From Rhizobium lentis (lineage in GTDB: Bacteria > Pseudomonadota > Alphaproteobacteria > Rhizobiales > Rhizobiaceae): a DNA stretch of 64,000 bases. A program made the position numbers and the translations under genes. Of the stretch, positions 54,123 through 63,490 are shown one piece after another; the first letter of the stretch is position 1, and every line of letters starts with the position of its first letter. Below the pieces are notes generated by a model. The model ran no database searches. It saw only the letters and a list, made by a program, of their open reading frames with translations, and was not told the DNA's origin. The DNA is taken from assembly GCF_014200175.1 (NCBI RefSeq), contig NZ_JACHBD010000003.1, forward strand, positions 372,001 through 436,000, read 5' to 3'.

Positions 54123-55391
54123 ATGGGTGATGTATGGGTAAAAGCGGCAGGCGTCCTGCGGGGACGCGCGATCAGCGATGATCGTGTTTTGGAAAAGCCG
54201 GAAGGTGCCACAGAGCATGAATCCTCTTCAAATAATCAACCGCCTCGGCGATCCGTCGAGCGTCGCAGCATTTTGCGACGATATTTCGTGATCGAACGCG
54301 CGCACCGCTTCGAGAGCGAGGAAATCCGGCTTGCCGTCTTGGACGAGCCTTGTGAAAATCCGCAGAAACCTGCGGCACCGTCGGCACCTTTCGCCGAAAA
54401 AGCCTGGTTGAAGATCCTCGCAGGATATCGCCAGCCGAGGGCCACACGCAGTGCCTTTGAACTGGCCGTCACAGCTATTCCCTTTGCGCTGTTCTGGGCC
54501 GCCGCATGGGCGGCCGTTCGTTACGGCTTTTTGCCGGGCCTGATCCTCGTCGTTCCGGCGGCCGCTTTCCTGCTCAGGCTGTTCATGATCCAGCATGATT
54601 GCGGCCACGGCTCATTTTTCGCCCGCCGCCGCCTCGACGACTGGGTCGGGCGCACGATCGGCATATTGACGCTGACGCCTTACGACTACTGGCGTCGGGC
54701 GCATGCGGAACATCACGCCTCGGCCGGAAACCTCGACGAGCGCGGCGTTGGCGACATTGAGACACTGACGATCGCCGAATATAACGCGCTGTCCCGCCGG
54801 GGGCGGCTTGCCTACCGGCTTTACCGGCACCCAGCCGTCATGTTCGGGATCGGGCCGGCATGGCTGTTCATCTTCAAGCAGCGCCTGCCCTTCGGCATGA
54901 TGCGCTCCGGCCCCCTGCCCTGGATCTCGACCATGGCGACCAACCTTGCCATCGCTCTGGCCGCCGCCCTCTTGATCTGGGCGGGTGGGATCGTTCCCTT
55001 CCTGCTGGTCCACCTGCCGATCGTGCTTCTGGCAGGAGCCGCTGGCGTCTGGCTGTTCTATGTCCAGCACCAGTTCGAGGAAACGCACTGGTCGAAGAAA
55101 CCTGACTGGCAGTTCCAGCATGCGGCGCTTCACGGTGCTTCGCATTACGACCTGCCGCCGATTCTACGCTGGGTCACCGGCAATATCGGCATCCACCATG
55201 TGCATCATCTGGCGAGCCGGGTGCCTTATTATCGGCTGCCGGAGGTGCTGAGGGACCATCCCGAGCTGGCAGATATCGGCCGCATCACGCTCATGGAAAG
55301 CCTGCGCTGCGTCAAGCTCGTGCTCTGGGACGAACAGACGAAGCGGCTGGTGTCTTTTCGTGACGTGGCGCGGCTCAAAGCCGCCAGCTAG
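54123..55391 (+). CDS. Fatty acid desaturase family protein
   Basis: Membrane di-iron desaturase or related hydroxylase. The three histidine boxes are intact: HDCGHGSFF (near residue 158), HAEHHASAG (near 196) and HHVHHLASR (near 357), with four to five hydrophobic helices between (for example LAIALAAALLIWAGGIVPFLLV). The start is uncertain: the ATG at 54123 gives 422 aa with about 70 poorly conserved residues in front, and a GTG near 54291 or a TTG near 54342 would fit the family better. Acts on acyl lipids in the inner membrane. It is followed at once by a dispersed repeat. Confidence 0.88.
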   Translation: MGDVWVKAAGVLRGRAISDDRVLEKPEGATEHESSSNNQPPRRSVERRSILRRYFVIERAHRFESEEIRLAVLDEPCENPQKPAAPSAPFAEKAWLKILAGYRQPRATRSAFELAVTAIPFALFWAAAWAAVRYGFLPGLILVVPAAAFLLRLFMIQHDCGHGSFFARRRLDDWVGRTIGILTLTPYDYWRRAHAEHHASAGNLDERGVGDIETLTIAEYNALSRRGRLAYRLYRHPAVMFGIGPAWLFIFKQRLPFGMMRSGPLPWISTMATNLAIALAAALLIWAGGIVPFLLVHLPIVLLAGAAGVWLFYVQHQFEETHWSKKPDWQFQHAALHGASHYDLPPILRWVTGNIGIHHVHHLASRVPYYRLPEVLRDHPELADIGRITLMESLRCVKLVLWDEQTKRLVSFRDVARLKAAS

Positions 55392-55401
55392 AGCATGACG
55401 C

Positions 55402-55508
55402 CGAAGCGCTTCGCATCAAATTTGATTCATGCGACGCGCTTTAGCCCATTGTTTTGATGCATGTCGTTGTCCCGGAACCGCCGCGCACTGCCGGGCGACC
55501 TGCATCAG
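55402..55508. repeat. Dispersed palindromic repeat, copy 2
   Basis: About 107 bp, same structure as 34161-34266: palindrome AAGCGCTTCGCAT with ATGCGACGCGCTT around an AT-rich loop, a link with TTGTTTTGATGC, then a dyad with GTCGTTGTCCCGG and CCGGGCGAC ending TGCATCAG. An additional GAGCATGACGCC precedes it. It lies between convergent genes. Confidence 0.8.
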
Positions 55509-55544
55509 GCCGTCCGGGCCTAAGTCACCCTGTTCTGAAGGCGC

Positions 55545-56459
55545 TCATCGATAGCCGGTCACATCCGCCGGCTTGCCCGGTTCCTGCACTTCCACCAGGT
55601 AGCGCCAGCAATCCGGCCGGGAACCGTCGATGTCGTCGAAGTCGTAGATCTTGGCCAGCCCGCCGCTCGACAGCGACTGACCGTTCCAGCGGGCGCGATC
55701 GGGATCGGCGGCGATGGCCGCCACCGCGCGGCCGACGAAGCGCGGCGTTTCGGAAATGGCGAAATGCGGCTGGACCTTGGTCGCGTCGCGCCAGTTCGCC
55801 TCGCTGACGCCATAGGCATCCAGCATCATTTCGGAGCGCAGCCAGCCGGGGGTGATCGAGACGGCGGTGGCGCCGTGTTTCGCCAGGTCTTGGGCATGCG
55901 CCCAGGCCATGCGAATAACGCTTGTTTTGACCAGGTCGTAAAAGGGCGACAGTCGGTAATGCGCGGCGTTGTATTCTGCCGTGCCGTCGGTCACCTCGAC
56001 CAAGAGCCCGCCCGGCCGTTCGATCATTAGCGCCAGCGCGTAGTGGGCGGTGATCAGATGAGTCTCGATGCCGAGTTGCAGCATGCGCAACCCCTTGTCC
56101 AGCGAATGCTCCCAGACGGGTTTGTCCCATTCGAACAGCTTCTCGCAGCCCCAGATGTCGTTGACGAGAATATCGAGCCTTCCGGTTTCCCCCCGGATGC
56201 GCGCGACCAGCGCCTCGACTTCATGGGCGACCAGATGATCGACCTGCACGGCAATGCCCCTGCCGCCCGCCGCCGTCACCAGCTCGGCCGCCTCCTCGAT
56301 CGTTTCCGGCCTGGCATATTCGGATTGACGGGCGCGTGTCGTGCGCCCAGTCACATAAACCGTTGCGCCGGCGGCGCCGAGTTCCACCGCAATACCGCGG
56401 CCCGCGCCGCGCGTCGCACCCGCCACCAACGCCACTTTCTCCCGCAAGTCCGCTGTCAT
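55545..56459 (-). CDS. SDR-family oxidoreductase
   Basis: Classical short-chain dehydrogenase of 304 aa. Rossmann glycine motif GATRGAGRGIAVEL (about residues 14-27), VTGRTT giving NADP preference, LVNDIWG, the active-site pair in YDLVK (Tyr and Lys kept), and a C-terminal extension of about 60 residues ending in KPADVTGYR. The ATG at 56459 follows GGAGGAAAG; frames further upstream run into the promoter. Divergent from the TetR gene, with a clear dyad in the 90-bp gap, so it is probably repressed by that regulator. Confidence 0.92.
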   Translation of the reverse strand: MTADLREKVALVAGATRGAGRGIAVELGAAGATVYVTGRTTRARQSEYARPETIEEAAELVTAAGGRGIAVQVDHLVAHEVEALVARIRGETGRLDILVNDIWGCEKLFEWDKPVWEHSLDKGLRMLQLGIETHLITAHYALALMIERPGGLLVEVTDGTAEYNAAHYRLSPFYDLVKTSVIRMAWAHAQDLAKHGATAVSITPGWLRSEMMLDAYGVSEANWRDATKVQPHFAISETPRFVGRAVAAIAADPDRARWNGQSLSSGGLAKIYDFDDIDGSRPDCWRYLVEVQEPGKPADVTGYR

Positions 56460-56501
56460 TTCGCTTTCCTCCGCGTTAGAACCCAAAAATCGCCTATTGT
56501 A

Positions 56502-56523
56502 TATAAACGAATGCTCGTTCATA
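56502..56523. promoter_or_regulatory. Operator-like dyad between SDR and TetR genes
   Basis: Arms TATAAACGA and TCGTTCATA around a 4-nt centre, matching at 8 of 9 positions. It lies in the 90-bp gap between divergent genes, 27 bp before the TetR start and 43 bp before the SDR start, where one bound repressor would block both promoters. Confidence 0.6.
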
Positions 56524-56549
56524 AACAGACTGAATGCAAGGGGAATTTC

Positions 56550-57110
56550 ATGCCGCGTCGCCGCACGCTGTCCGATGAGCAGCTTCTCGCCATGGTGCTG
56601 GCGCTGATCCAAGCTGAAGGGCCGGATGCCGCGACTTTTGCAGCAGTGGCGAAGGCGAGCGGCCTGTCCGGCTCGACGCTGGTGCAGCGTTTTGCGACGA
56701 AGGCCGCGATGCTGCGTTCTGCGCTGCTATATGCCTGGGATCGGCTGGATGCGGAGACGGCAAGGCTTGCCGAAAGCGTACCGAAAACTTCTGAAGGCGC
56801 CGTCGCCCTCCTCGTCGGCCTGTCGAAGGATTACGGCGACAATGCCGCCGCCTATGGCGAGGGACTGCTGCTGCTGCGCGAAGACTTCCGCGATCCGGTG
56901 CTACGCGCCCGGGGCGCGGCCTGGGGAAAGGCACTGACGGCGGCGATCGCAGGCTGTTTTGCATCGGCGCAAGCGCCGGAGACGATCGCCCGGCTGATGC
57001 TGGCGCAATGGCAGGGCTCGCTGACCTGGTGGGGCTTCAGCGCAGGCGGGCCGGTGGCCGCCTATGTGGAGACGGAACTGCGGCGTTTTCTCGCCGCAGT
57101 GAAAGCCTGA
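56550..57110 (+). CDS. TetR-family regulator
   Basis: Regulator of 186 aa. N-terminal HTH (about residues 8-52) with AKASGLSGSTLVQRFATKAAML, then an all-helical ligand domain. The ATG at 56550 has AAGGGG at good distance; longer frames upstream overlap the divergent SDR gene. Probable repressor of itself and of the SDR gene through the dyad at 56502-56523. Confidence 0.9.
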   Translation: MPRRRTLSDEQLLAMVLALIQAEGPDAATFAAVAKASGLSGSTLVQRFATKAAMLRSALLYAWDRLDAETARLAESVPKTSEGAVALLVGLSKDYGDNAAAYGEGLLLLREDFRDPVLRARGAAWGKALTAAIAGCFASAQAPETIARLMLAQWQGSLTWWGFSAGGPVAAYVETELRRFLAAVKA

Positions 57111-57116
57111 ACCCGC

Positions 57117-57593
57117 TTACGCCTCTTTCTCGTCCTCCGCCTCGCCGACGGTCAGCGGCCAGTCGACGACGTAATCCTCGAGATCCTCGATATCGATCTC
57201 AGTTTCGCTGATCGTGCGGCCGCGGGCGGAAATGCCGGCGGCATGTACCGTTTCGGGGTCACCGGAGACGAGCGGATGCCACCAGTAGAGATCGCGGCCC
57301 TCGTTGATCAGCCGGTAGCCGCAGGTCGGCGGCAGCCAGGCGATTTCGGGCACGTTCTCCTTGGTCAGCTGCACGCAGTCCGGCACGAAATCCCAGCGGT
57401 TCTCATAGCTCGAGCAGCGACAGCTCTGCCTGTCGAGCAGCTTGCAGCTGACCGAGGTGAAATAGATATCGCCGCTGTCCCATTCCTCGATCTTGTTGAG
57501 ACAACAGAGGCCGCAGCCGTCGCAAAGGCTTTCCCATTCGGCGGCGGTCATTTCGGCCAGCGTCTTGGTCTTCCAGAAGGGCAGATCGTTCAT
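57117..57593 (-). CDS. YcgN/UPF0260 (YkgJ-type) cysteine-cluster protein
   Basis: Cytoplasmic protein of 158 aa. Eight conserved cysteines lie in [22 protein letters not shown] and DCVQLT, a pattern thought to bind a zinc or iron-sulfur cluster, followed by LPPTCGYRL and the acidic C-terminus. Function is unknown. Its stop lies 6 bp from that of the convergent TetR gene. Upstream, 57594-57808, is a 215-bp gap with no gene seen. Confidence 0.92.
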   Translation of the reverse strand: MNDLPFWKTKTLAEMTAAEWESLCDGCGLCCLNKIEEWDSGDIYFTSVSCKLLDRQSCRCSSYENRWDFVPDCVQLTKENVPEIAWLPPTCGYRLINEGRDLYWWHPLVSGDPETVHAAGISARGRTISETEIDIEDLEDYVVDWPLTVGEAEDEKEA

Positions 57594-57808
57594 CGTTCGT
57601 TTCTTGCAACGGCGGCCGCAAATTCGCGTGACCGCCGCTCTACTCTCTTGTTATCCGCCACAAAATCAATCAATTCTTCAGCATGCTCCTGGTACCAGAG
57701 AACTTTCTCCTGGTATCGGAGAGCTTTTCGAGCCCATCGGGCCTCGCGCTTTCGCCGCTTTCCGGCTGCCGGACATGAGGCAGGCGCGATCAGACGGGAA
57801 TACAGGAC

Positions 57809-59992
57809 GTGCAGGATCCGGACAACCCTGAAAAAGGGCCTGAAAAAGAGACAGAAAAGCAGGCCGCTGACCCCGGCAGGCCGCCGGCGAAGAGCCGTCA
57901 CATTCTGCTGCGCATCGATTCATGGATCGATTCGACCGTCTGGAACGCCGGCTTCCGCGCCGCCGAGATCTGGGAAGATACCACTATCTTCTTTCGCCGT
58001 TTCCGCGTGCGCGGCTGGAAGCGCGTGGTCTTCGAACTGGCTGGCGAAGGGCTGACCCTCGGCACCGTCGGCGCGGTGCTGATGCTGGTGCTTGCCCAGC
58101 CGGCCTTCGAAGCGACCAAGGAGGACTGGCGCAACCGAGGCGATTTCGCCGTCACCTTCACCGACCGCTACGGCAACGTCATCGGCCATCGCGGCGTCAT
58201 CCATCAGAATTCCGTGCCGATCGACGAACTACCGGATTCGCTGATCAAATCGGTGCTCGCCACCGAAGACCGGCGCTTCTTCGACCATTTCGGCATCGAC
58301 GCCATCGGTCTCTTCCGCGCCATGGTCACCAACGCTCAGGCCGGTGAAGTCGTGCAGGGTGGCTCGACGCTGACCCAGCAGCTCGCCAAGAACCTCTTCC
58401 TCTCCAACGAGCGCTCGATCGACCGCAAGGTCACCGAAGCCTTCCTGGCGCTCTGGCTCGAGGCCAACCTTTCCAAGAAGGAAATCCTCTCCACCTATCT
58501 CGACCGCGCCTATATGGGCGGCGGCACCTTCGGCGCGGCGGCAGCGGCGCAATTCTATTTCGGGAAGAACATCACCGACGTGAACCTCGCCGAATCCGCC
58601 ATGCTGGCCGGCCTGTTCAAGGCGCCGGCCAAATATGCGCCGCATGTCAACCTGCCGGCAGCACGCGCTCGCGCCAACGAGGTGCTGACCAATCTCGTGC
58701 AGAGCGGGCTGATGACCGAGGGCCAGGTGATCGCCGCCCGGCGCAATCCGGCCACCGTCGTCGACCGCAACGAGGTGGAATCGCCGGATTTCTTCCTCGA
58801 CTGGGCTTTCGACGAAGTGCAGCGGCTTTCGCCGCGCTTCCACCAGCACTCGCTGATCGTGCGCACGACGATCGACATGGGCATCCAGAAGGCGGCCGAA
58901 GATTCGGTCGAGACGTCACTGCGCGAATATGGCGAGGCCTACCACGCCAAGCAGGGCGCCATGGTAATGATCGAGAATGGCGGCGCCGTGCGCGCCATGG
59001 TCGGCGGCCGTGATTACGGGGAAAGTCAGTTCAACCGCGCCACCAAGGCGCTGCGCCAGCCGGGCTCCTCCTTCAAGGTCTATACCTATGCCTTGGCGAT
59101 GGAGAGCGGGATGACGCCGCAGACGACGATCGTCGACGCGCCGATCTACTGGGGCAACTGGAGCCCCCACAATTACGCCAACCGCTATGTCGGCCGCATC
59201 ACGCTCGAGACCGCGATCGCCCAGTCGATCAACACTGTGCCGGTGCGGCTCGCCAAGGAGAAGCTCGGCATCCAGCCGATCCGGGCGATGGCGAAAAACC
59301 TCGGTGTCGAAACGCCGATCCGCGACGATGTCACCATCCCGATTGGCACCTCCGAGGTGACCGTGCTCGACCAGGCGACAGCCTATGCCACCTTCCCGGC
59401 CGGCGGCTACCAGTCGCGCCGCCACGGCATCAGCCAGATCCTCGATTACGAAGGCAATGTGCTCTACGACTTCGACCGCGACGAGCCGGCGCCCAAACGC
59501 GTGCTGTCGGAACAGGCCGATGCCTATATGAACCAGATGCTGTCGCGCGTTCCCTATGTCGGCACCGCGCGCAAGGCGGCTCTCGACAACGGCGTTTTGA
59601 CCGCCGGCAAGACCGGCACGACCCAGGCCTATCGCGACGCCTGGTTCGTCGGTTTCACCGGCAACTACACCTGCGCCGTCTGGTTCGGCAATGACGACTA
59701 CACCTCGACCAACAACATGACCGGCGGCTCGCTGCCGGCGATGACCTTCAAGCGGGCCATGGACTATGCCCATCAGGGCGTGACGCTGCGCGCCATCCCC
59801 GGCGTCGAAAACCCCCTGCCCTCCGAAAAGGATGTCGCCAAGACCGCCGCCGCCAAGCCGCAGGACGGATTGCCGCAGCTCATCCGGCCGCGCATGCTGT
59901 CGGTACAATCGACAAATATTCTGAAAGACCTCGGCAAAAAGCTGAAGGACGCCGCCCCGCTCACCCCGCAGAAGGTGGCGAGCGCGGAGTAG
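57809..59992 (+). CDS. Class A penicillin-binding protein (PBP1a-like)
   Basis: Bifunctional peptidoglycan synthase of 727 aa. Cytoplasmic tail, one membrane helix (about residues 78-100), glycosyltransferase 51 domain (about 125-300) with catalytic Glu near 153 in ATEDRRFFDHFG and the block GGSTLTQQLAKNLFL, and a transpeptidase domain with SSFK (Ser near 418), SIN and KTGTT (near 600). The start is a GTG at 57809 with CAGGA close upstream, so the exact start is uncertain. Builds and cross-links glycan strands at the periplasmic face. Confidence 0.94.
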   Translation: MQDPDNPEKGPEKETEKQAADPGRPPAKSRHILLRIDSWIDSTVWNAGFRAAEIWEDTTIFFRRFRVRGWKRVVFELAGEGLTLGTVGAVLMLVLAQPAFEATKEDWRNRGDFAVTFTDRYGNVIGHRGVIHQNSVPIDELPDSLIKSVLATEDRRFFDHFGIDAIGLFRAMVTNAQAGEVVQGGSTLTQQLAKNLFLSNERSIDRKVTEAFLALWLEANLSKKEILSTYLDRAYMGGGTFGAAAAAQFYFGKNITDVNLAESAMLAGLFKAPAKYAPHVNLPAARARANEVLTNLVQSGLMTEGQVIAARRNPATVVDRNEVESPDFFLDWAFDEVQRLSPRFHQHSLIVRTTIDMGIQKAAEDSVETSLREYGEAYHAKQGAMVMIENGGAVRAMVGGRDYGESQFNRATKALRQPGSSFKVYTYALAMESGMTPQTTIVDAPIYWGNWSPHNYANRYVGRITLETAIAQSINTVPVRLAKEKLGIQPIRAMAKNLGVETPIRDDVTIPIGTSEVTVLDQATAYATFPAGGYQSRRHGISQILDYEGNVLYDFDRDEPAPKRVLSEQADAYMNQMLSRVPYVGTARKAALDNGVLTAGKTGTTQAYRDAWFVGFTGNYTCAVWFGNDDYTSTNNMTGGSLPAMTFKRAMDYAHQGVTLRAIPGVENPLPSEKDVAKTAAAKPQDGLPQLIRPRMLSVQSTNILKDLGKKLKDAAPLTPQKVASAE

Positions 59993-60151
59993 AACCTGCA
60001 TGGATATCGCTTTTGTTCGGGTCTGCACCAAAATCGCAGACACTCATGTCCTGCGACCCAGGCAGATCGGCGCCCATGTCGTCGCATGGCTTTCCACCCT
60101 GCCAGAATCAGTGGTAACCCTTTCACCCGATATGGTTTCCAAGGTCATGAC

Positions 60152-60739
60152 GTGTTTCGATTCCCCCTTTTCATCCTGATCACGCTCATCGTCGCCTTTG
60201 GCGGCGGGATCATGATTTCGCTGTATGCGCTGGATGCGACGCAGGGTTTCGGGGCAATCAAGCTCGGCGCCTGGGAGGCCTTTCCGGCGCTGCAGACGGT
60301 TGATGCCGATCCTTATGCCAAATCGCACCGGGCTCGCGCCGGCAAGCTGCTTTACGGCAGTGCGGAGGGGCTGACCTTCACAGCGAGCGTCGATGACGAC
60401 GGCGCGCGGCTGAATGCCGGTTGCCGCTACCGCATCAGCGGGCAGACCCCGCCCGCCCGGCTGTGGACGCTTTTTACCGCCGACAATGGCGGCAATCCGG
60501 CGGCGGTGAAGTCCGGACTTCCCTCAGCGCTGAACTCCTGGACAGTGCTGCGCCAGCCTGACAGCAGCTTCTCGATCGAGATCTCCGCCGTCGCCCAGCC
60601 GGGTAATTGGCTGGCCCTGCCGCAGGCCGGCACCTTCCGGCTGGTGCTGACCTTGTTCGATACGCCAACGGCCGGCAGTTCCGGCGTGATCGACCTCGCC
60701 ATGCCCAAGCTCACAAAGACCGGATGCGGCAATGCTTAG
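60152..60739 (+). CDS. DUF1214 protein
   Basis: Protein of 195 aa with one N-terminal helix (FPLFILITLIVAFGGGIMI) and a periplasmic DUF1214 beta domain (NWLALPQAGTFRLVLTLFDTP near the end). I chose the GTG at 60152 because CAAGG sits upstream and the helix then starts the protein; the frame runs open to 60086. It overlaps the next gene by 8 bp. In many bacteria the DUF1254 and DUF1214 domains form one protein; here they are two membrane-anchored proteins. Confidence 0.85.
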   Translation: MFRFPLFILITLIVAFGGGIMISLYALDATQGFGAIKLGAWEAFPALQTVDADPYAKSHRARAGKLLYGSAEGLTFTASVDDDGARLNAGCRYRISGQTPPARLWTLFTADNGGNPAAVKSGLPSALNSWTVLRQPDSSFSIEISAVAQPGNWLALPQAGTFRLVLTLFDTPTAGSSGVIDLAMPKLTKTGCGNA

Positions 60740-61280
60740 GATCATTTTCGCCATCCTGACCGGCCTTTTCGGCGCGGCGCTTCTGCACCTGGTCATTATC
60801 CTTTCGCTGCCGCATTTCACCGGCAGGGACGCGGCGACCCGGGTGGAGGCGGAAGGTGACCTCAACAATTTCTACTTGCTGAACGACCAGTATGACGAGG
60901 CGGGGCTTGCCAATGGCGATCCCTTCGTGCGCACCGCCGTCTGCTCCTTCGATGTCGAGGATGGTCCGGTGCATTTCACCGCCAAGGGCAATGTGCCCTT
61001 CTGGTCGATCGCCATCTACGACAGCGCCTCCAACGAGGTGTTCAGCATGAATGACAGGACTTCGGTCGGCGGCGCGCTCGATGTGCTGGCGGGCGGTCCG
61101 ATTCAGCTGACGGACCTGCGCAAGAACCTGCCGCCGGAGTTGGAACAGGCGATCCTGGTGGAAATGGCACGGCCGGATGGTTACGCCGTGCTGCGGACGC
61201 TGGCGCCGCAGGCGAGCTTCGATGAGGCGGCGCGGAACTTCCTGACGGAAGCCGGCTGCGAGCAGTTTAGCGCCCGCTGA
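60732..61280 (+). CDS. DUF1254 protein
   Basis: Protein of 182 aa with an N-terminal helix (LRIIFAILTGLFGAALLHLV) and a DUF1254 domain (DPFVRTAVCSFDVEDGPV, then FWSIAIYDSASNEVFSMNDRT). It overlaps the DUF1214 gene, so the two are translated together and likely act as a pair at the outer face of the inner membrane. Function unknown. Confidence 0.87.
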   Translation: MLRIIFAILTGLFGAALLHLVIILSLPHFTGRDAATRVEAEGDLNNFYLLNDQYDEAGLANGDPFVRTAVCSFDVEDGPVHFTAKGNVPFWSIAIYDSASNEVFSMNDRTSVGGALDVLAGGPIQLTDLRKNLPPELEQAILVEMARPDGYAVLRTLAPQASFDEAARNFLTEAGCEQFSAR

Positions 61281-61293
61281 GGTTGAACGGACG

Positions 61294-61461
61294 TTACTTC
61301 TTGCTGGCGCGCGGCGCAGGTGCCGGGCCATGTCGGGGGCTCTCGGCCAGCCGCTCATAGCGGACACCGGTGAACCAGAGGATCTTGGCTTCGCGGGGTT
61401 CCTTGTCCTGAGGACGCGGCGCCCGCGGTCGCCGATCCGCCAATGCGACTACTATTGCCAT
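61294..61461 (-). CDS. Small hypothetical protein, 55 aa
   Basis: Starts MAIVVALADRRPRAPRPQDK; GGAGACGAG lies just before this ATG, which is preferred to an ATG 4 codons upstream. Very basic, proline-rich, with a short hydrophobic-aromatic core (AKILWFTGVRYERL). Convergent with the DUF1254 gene. No family recognised. Confidence 0.6.
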   Translation of the reverse strand: MAIVVALADRRPRAPRPQDKEPREAKILWFTGVRYERLAESPRHGPAPAPRASKK

Positions 61462-62506
61462 TCTCGTCTCCATGCACTGCCCGAGACGGATGAACTTGCG
61501 ATGGATTTCACCCTGCCCGCCAATCTGCGGGCCGGCGCGTCCTGCGGTGTCGGCATCACCGAACCGAGGGCATTCGCGCCTTTCCCGCGGCACCTGACTG
61601 AAATACCGTGATGCGGAGTTTCAACGATCCAAACACTCAAATCGCGTCGTTCCTGTCCGAATTGAGACACATGACAGTTAACAGTTTACTAATATTCGGC
61701 GGTTGCCAAACACAGTTCCCGTGACTTCCCTTCAACGCGCGAAGCGCCAATTTGGTTTCATCCCGACTGCGCGCGGGTCCGGACACCCGCCGAAGGATAA
61801 AATTAGAGATAATTCATAGAGTTGACAATGCTGCGGCGACCCGGGGGCCGGCAGGATTACAAGTGTTGCAAATATGCGGCAGGCCGACATTCGTTGCGTC
61901 GCAGCCCGCATCGACCTCAATCCACCCTCAATCGGATCGCGGTTTGCAGTCATCGCCGACCGCGAATCTTCCCGGCTCGACTGGTAGCGAAGGGCAGCAG
62001 GCCTCGACGTTGATTCCCCTTTCTTGTCCGACGACCCCGACATCACGGGTTCCAGATGGCTGCAGCGCTCGACGGCATATCAGCAGCGAGGGCCTGAAGA
62101 CGCCGCCTGCGGCACCCAGCACGATCTGCACCGGACCGATGAAGACGGCCGCGCAAAAGCTGCTTCACGCCGCGCACCACGACAGCAAGCTAACTGTCGC
62201 GGCGGTCAAAACAGCGATCGGACACCACCGCATCAGCCTTTCAAGAGCGAGGGGATTCTTGGTGCCGGCTAATGATCAGGCAACACGCTAAACGTGTATA
62301 TTTCTGTTGCATTTTAATAAAATCTTCAGCATGCATTAACCGTACCGGTGTAGGATTTGTTCATATCCGTGCGGTCCGACAGGCGTCCCGCCAGCGCTAT
62401 CGGCCCACGGTTTCCCTTGGTTCTGCGTTTTCAGGGTGTGCATGTGCGTGACCGGTTTCGAGACCTCGAGGGCCCGTTGGCCGTCAGGAAAAAGGACGTG
62501 GTGTTA
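61462..62506. other. 1-kb region without a convincing gene
   Basis: About 1045 bp. Frames of 38 to 179 codons exist on both strands but lack codon bias, start sites and recognisable domains; a 50-codon frame at 62139-62291 (MKTAAQKLLHAAHHDSKLTV) is the best of them. A TTAA-N7-CTAA motif lies at 61678-61692, and an AT-rich segment at 62290-62350 is a likely promoter region for the next gene. This may be degenerate coding DNA. Confidence 0.5.
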
Positions 62507-63490
62507 ATGGCGACTGTCAGCAGTTTCGAGAGCCTGTCTCATCCGACGCGATCCGAACTGCGCCAATTCGCCGAGCTTTTCACACCGCTGTTCCAGGCCT
62601 CCTCCGACGAGGCCAAGCGCCAGGCGGTCGCCGCCCTTTCCCAATGCCCGACAATGCCGGCAGCCGTGGCGCTGTTTATCGGCAATCAGCCGATCGAGAT
62701 CGCCGCACCCTTTCTTGCCGCCTCCAAGGCCATTGCCGACGACACGCTGATCACCATTGCGCGCATGCAGGGCGCAGCCCATGTCAAGGCGATCGTCAGC
62801 CGCGACTCACTGTCGCCGAAGGTCATCGACGCGCTGGTGGCGTTGCGCCAAACCCAGCCTCGACCCGCGGTCCCCGCAGTACCGATCACGGAATCGGAGG
62901 CCGTGCCGCTGTCGCCGGCCTCGGCGGAGAGCGAGGCCGAAGCGCTGGAGGAACAGCGCATCGCCAATGAAGAGGCGTTGCGCGAGCGCATTCTCGACCT
63001 TGCCGGCCATCTCGGCCGCAAGGACGAAGACCGGCTCGGCCTGCGCACGCTGACCGACATTCAGGAGGCGCTGCTGGTGCGCTTTGCCCGCTCGCGCGAG
63101 GCAAACCATTTCGCAACCGCGCTCGCCGACGCGCTTTCCGCCAGCCGCTGGCTTGCCGAACGCATCATGCTCGACCTATCGGGCCAGCAGCTCGCCACGA
63201 CGTTGACGAGCCTCGGTATGGGTTTTCTCGACGCCGTCTTCGTGCTGGAACGGTTCTATCCGCACCTCGCCGAACAGCAGCACAACGCCACGCGCGCCTG
63301 GATGGTGCTCGATGCGCTCGATCCGGAAGAATGCCACGAAAGGGTAGAGGCTTGGCGGCGCGCCGACCGCTACACCTACAAGCCGGAGGCGGCCGTGACG
63401 ACTGCGCTTGCGGAAACGGAAAGCCACCGCTTCGTCCGCCAGGCGCCGGTGCAGCGCGACATGCGCGTGCTCGGACGACGGTCACGCTGA
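62507..63490 (+). CDS. DUF2336 protein
   Basis: Helical repeat-like protein of 327 aa. Early block FESLSHPTRSELRQFAELFTPLF, then QPIEIAAPFLAASKAI and IARMQGAAHVKAIVSR, typical of alphaproteobacterial DUF2336 proteins. An acidic linker (about residues 125-160) and a second helical half with LTSLGMGFLDAVFVLERFYP follow. The ATG at 62507 is preceded by AAAGGA at slightly long distance. Soluble; function unknown. Its end overlaps the convergent DUF1491 gene by 9 bp. Confidence 0.87.
   Translation: MATVSSFESLSHPTRSELRQFAELFTPLFQASSDEAKRQAVAALSQCPTMPAAVALFIGNQPIEIAAPFLAASKAIADDTLITIARMQGAAHVKAIVSRDSLSPKVIDALVALRQTQPRPAVPAVPITESEAVPLSPASAESEAEALEEQRIANEEALRERILDLAGHLGRKDEDRLGLRTLTDIQEALLVRFARSREANHFATALADALSASRWLAERIMLDLSGQQLATTLTSLGMGFLDAVFVLERFYPHLAEQQHNATRAWMVLDALDPEECHERVEAWRRADRYTYKPEAAVTTALAETESHRFVRQAPVQRDMRVLGRRSR

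Noticed and set aside
62139..62291. 50-codon frame in the 1-kb gap
   Set aside because: No ribosome-binding site and weak codon bias; kept only as a remark in the gap entry.
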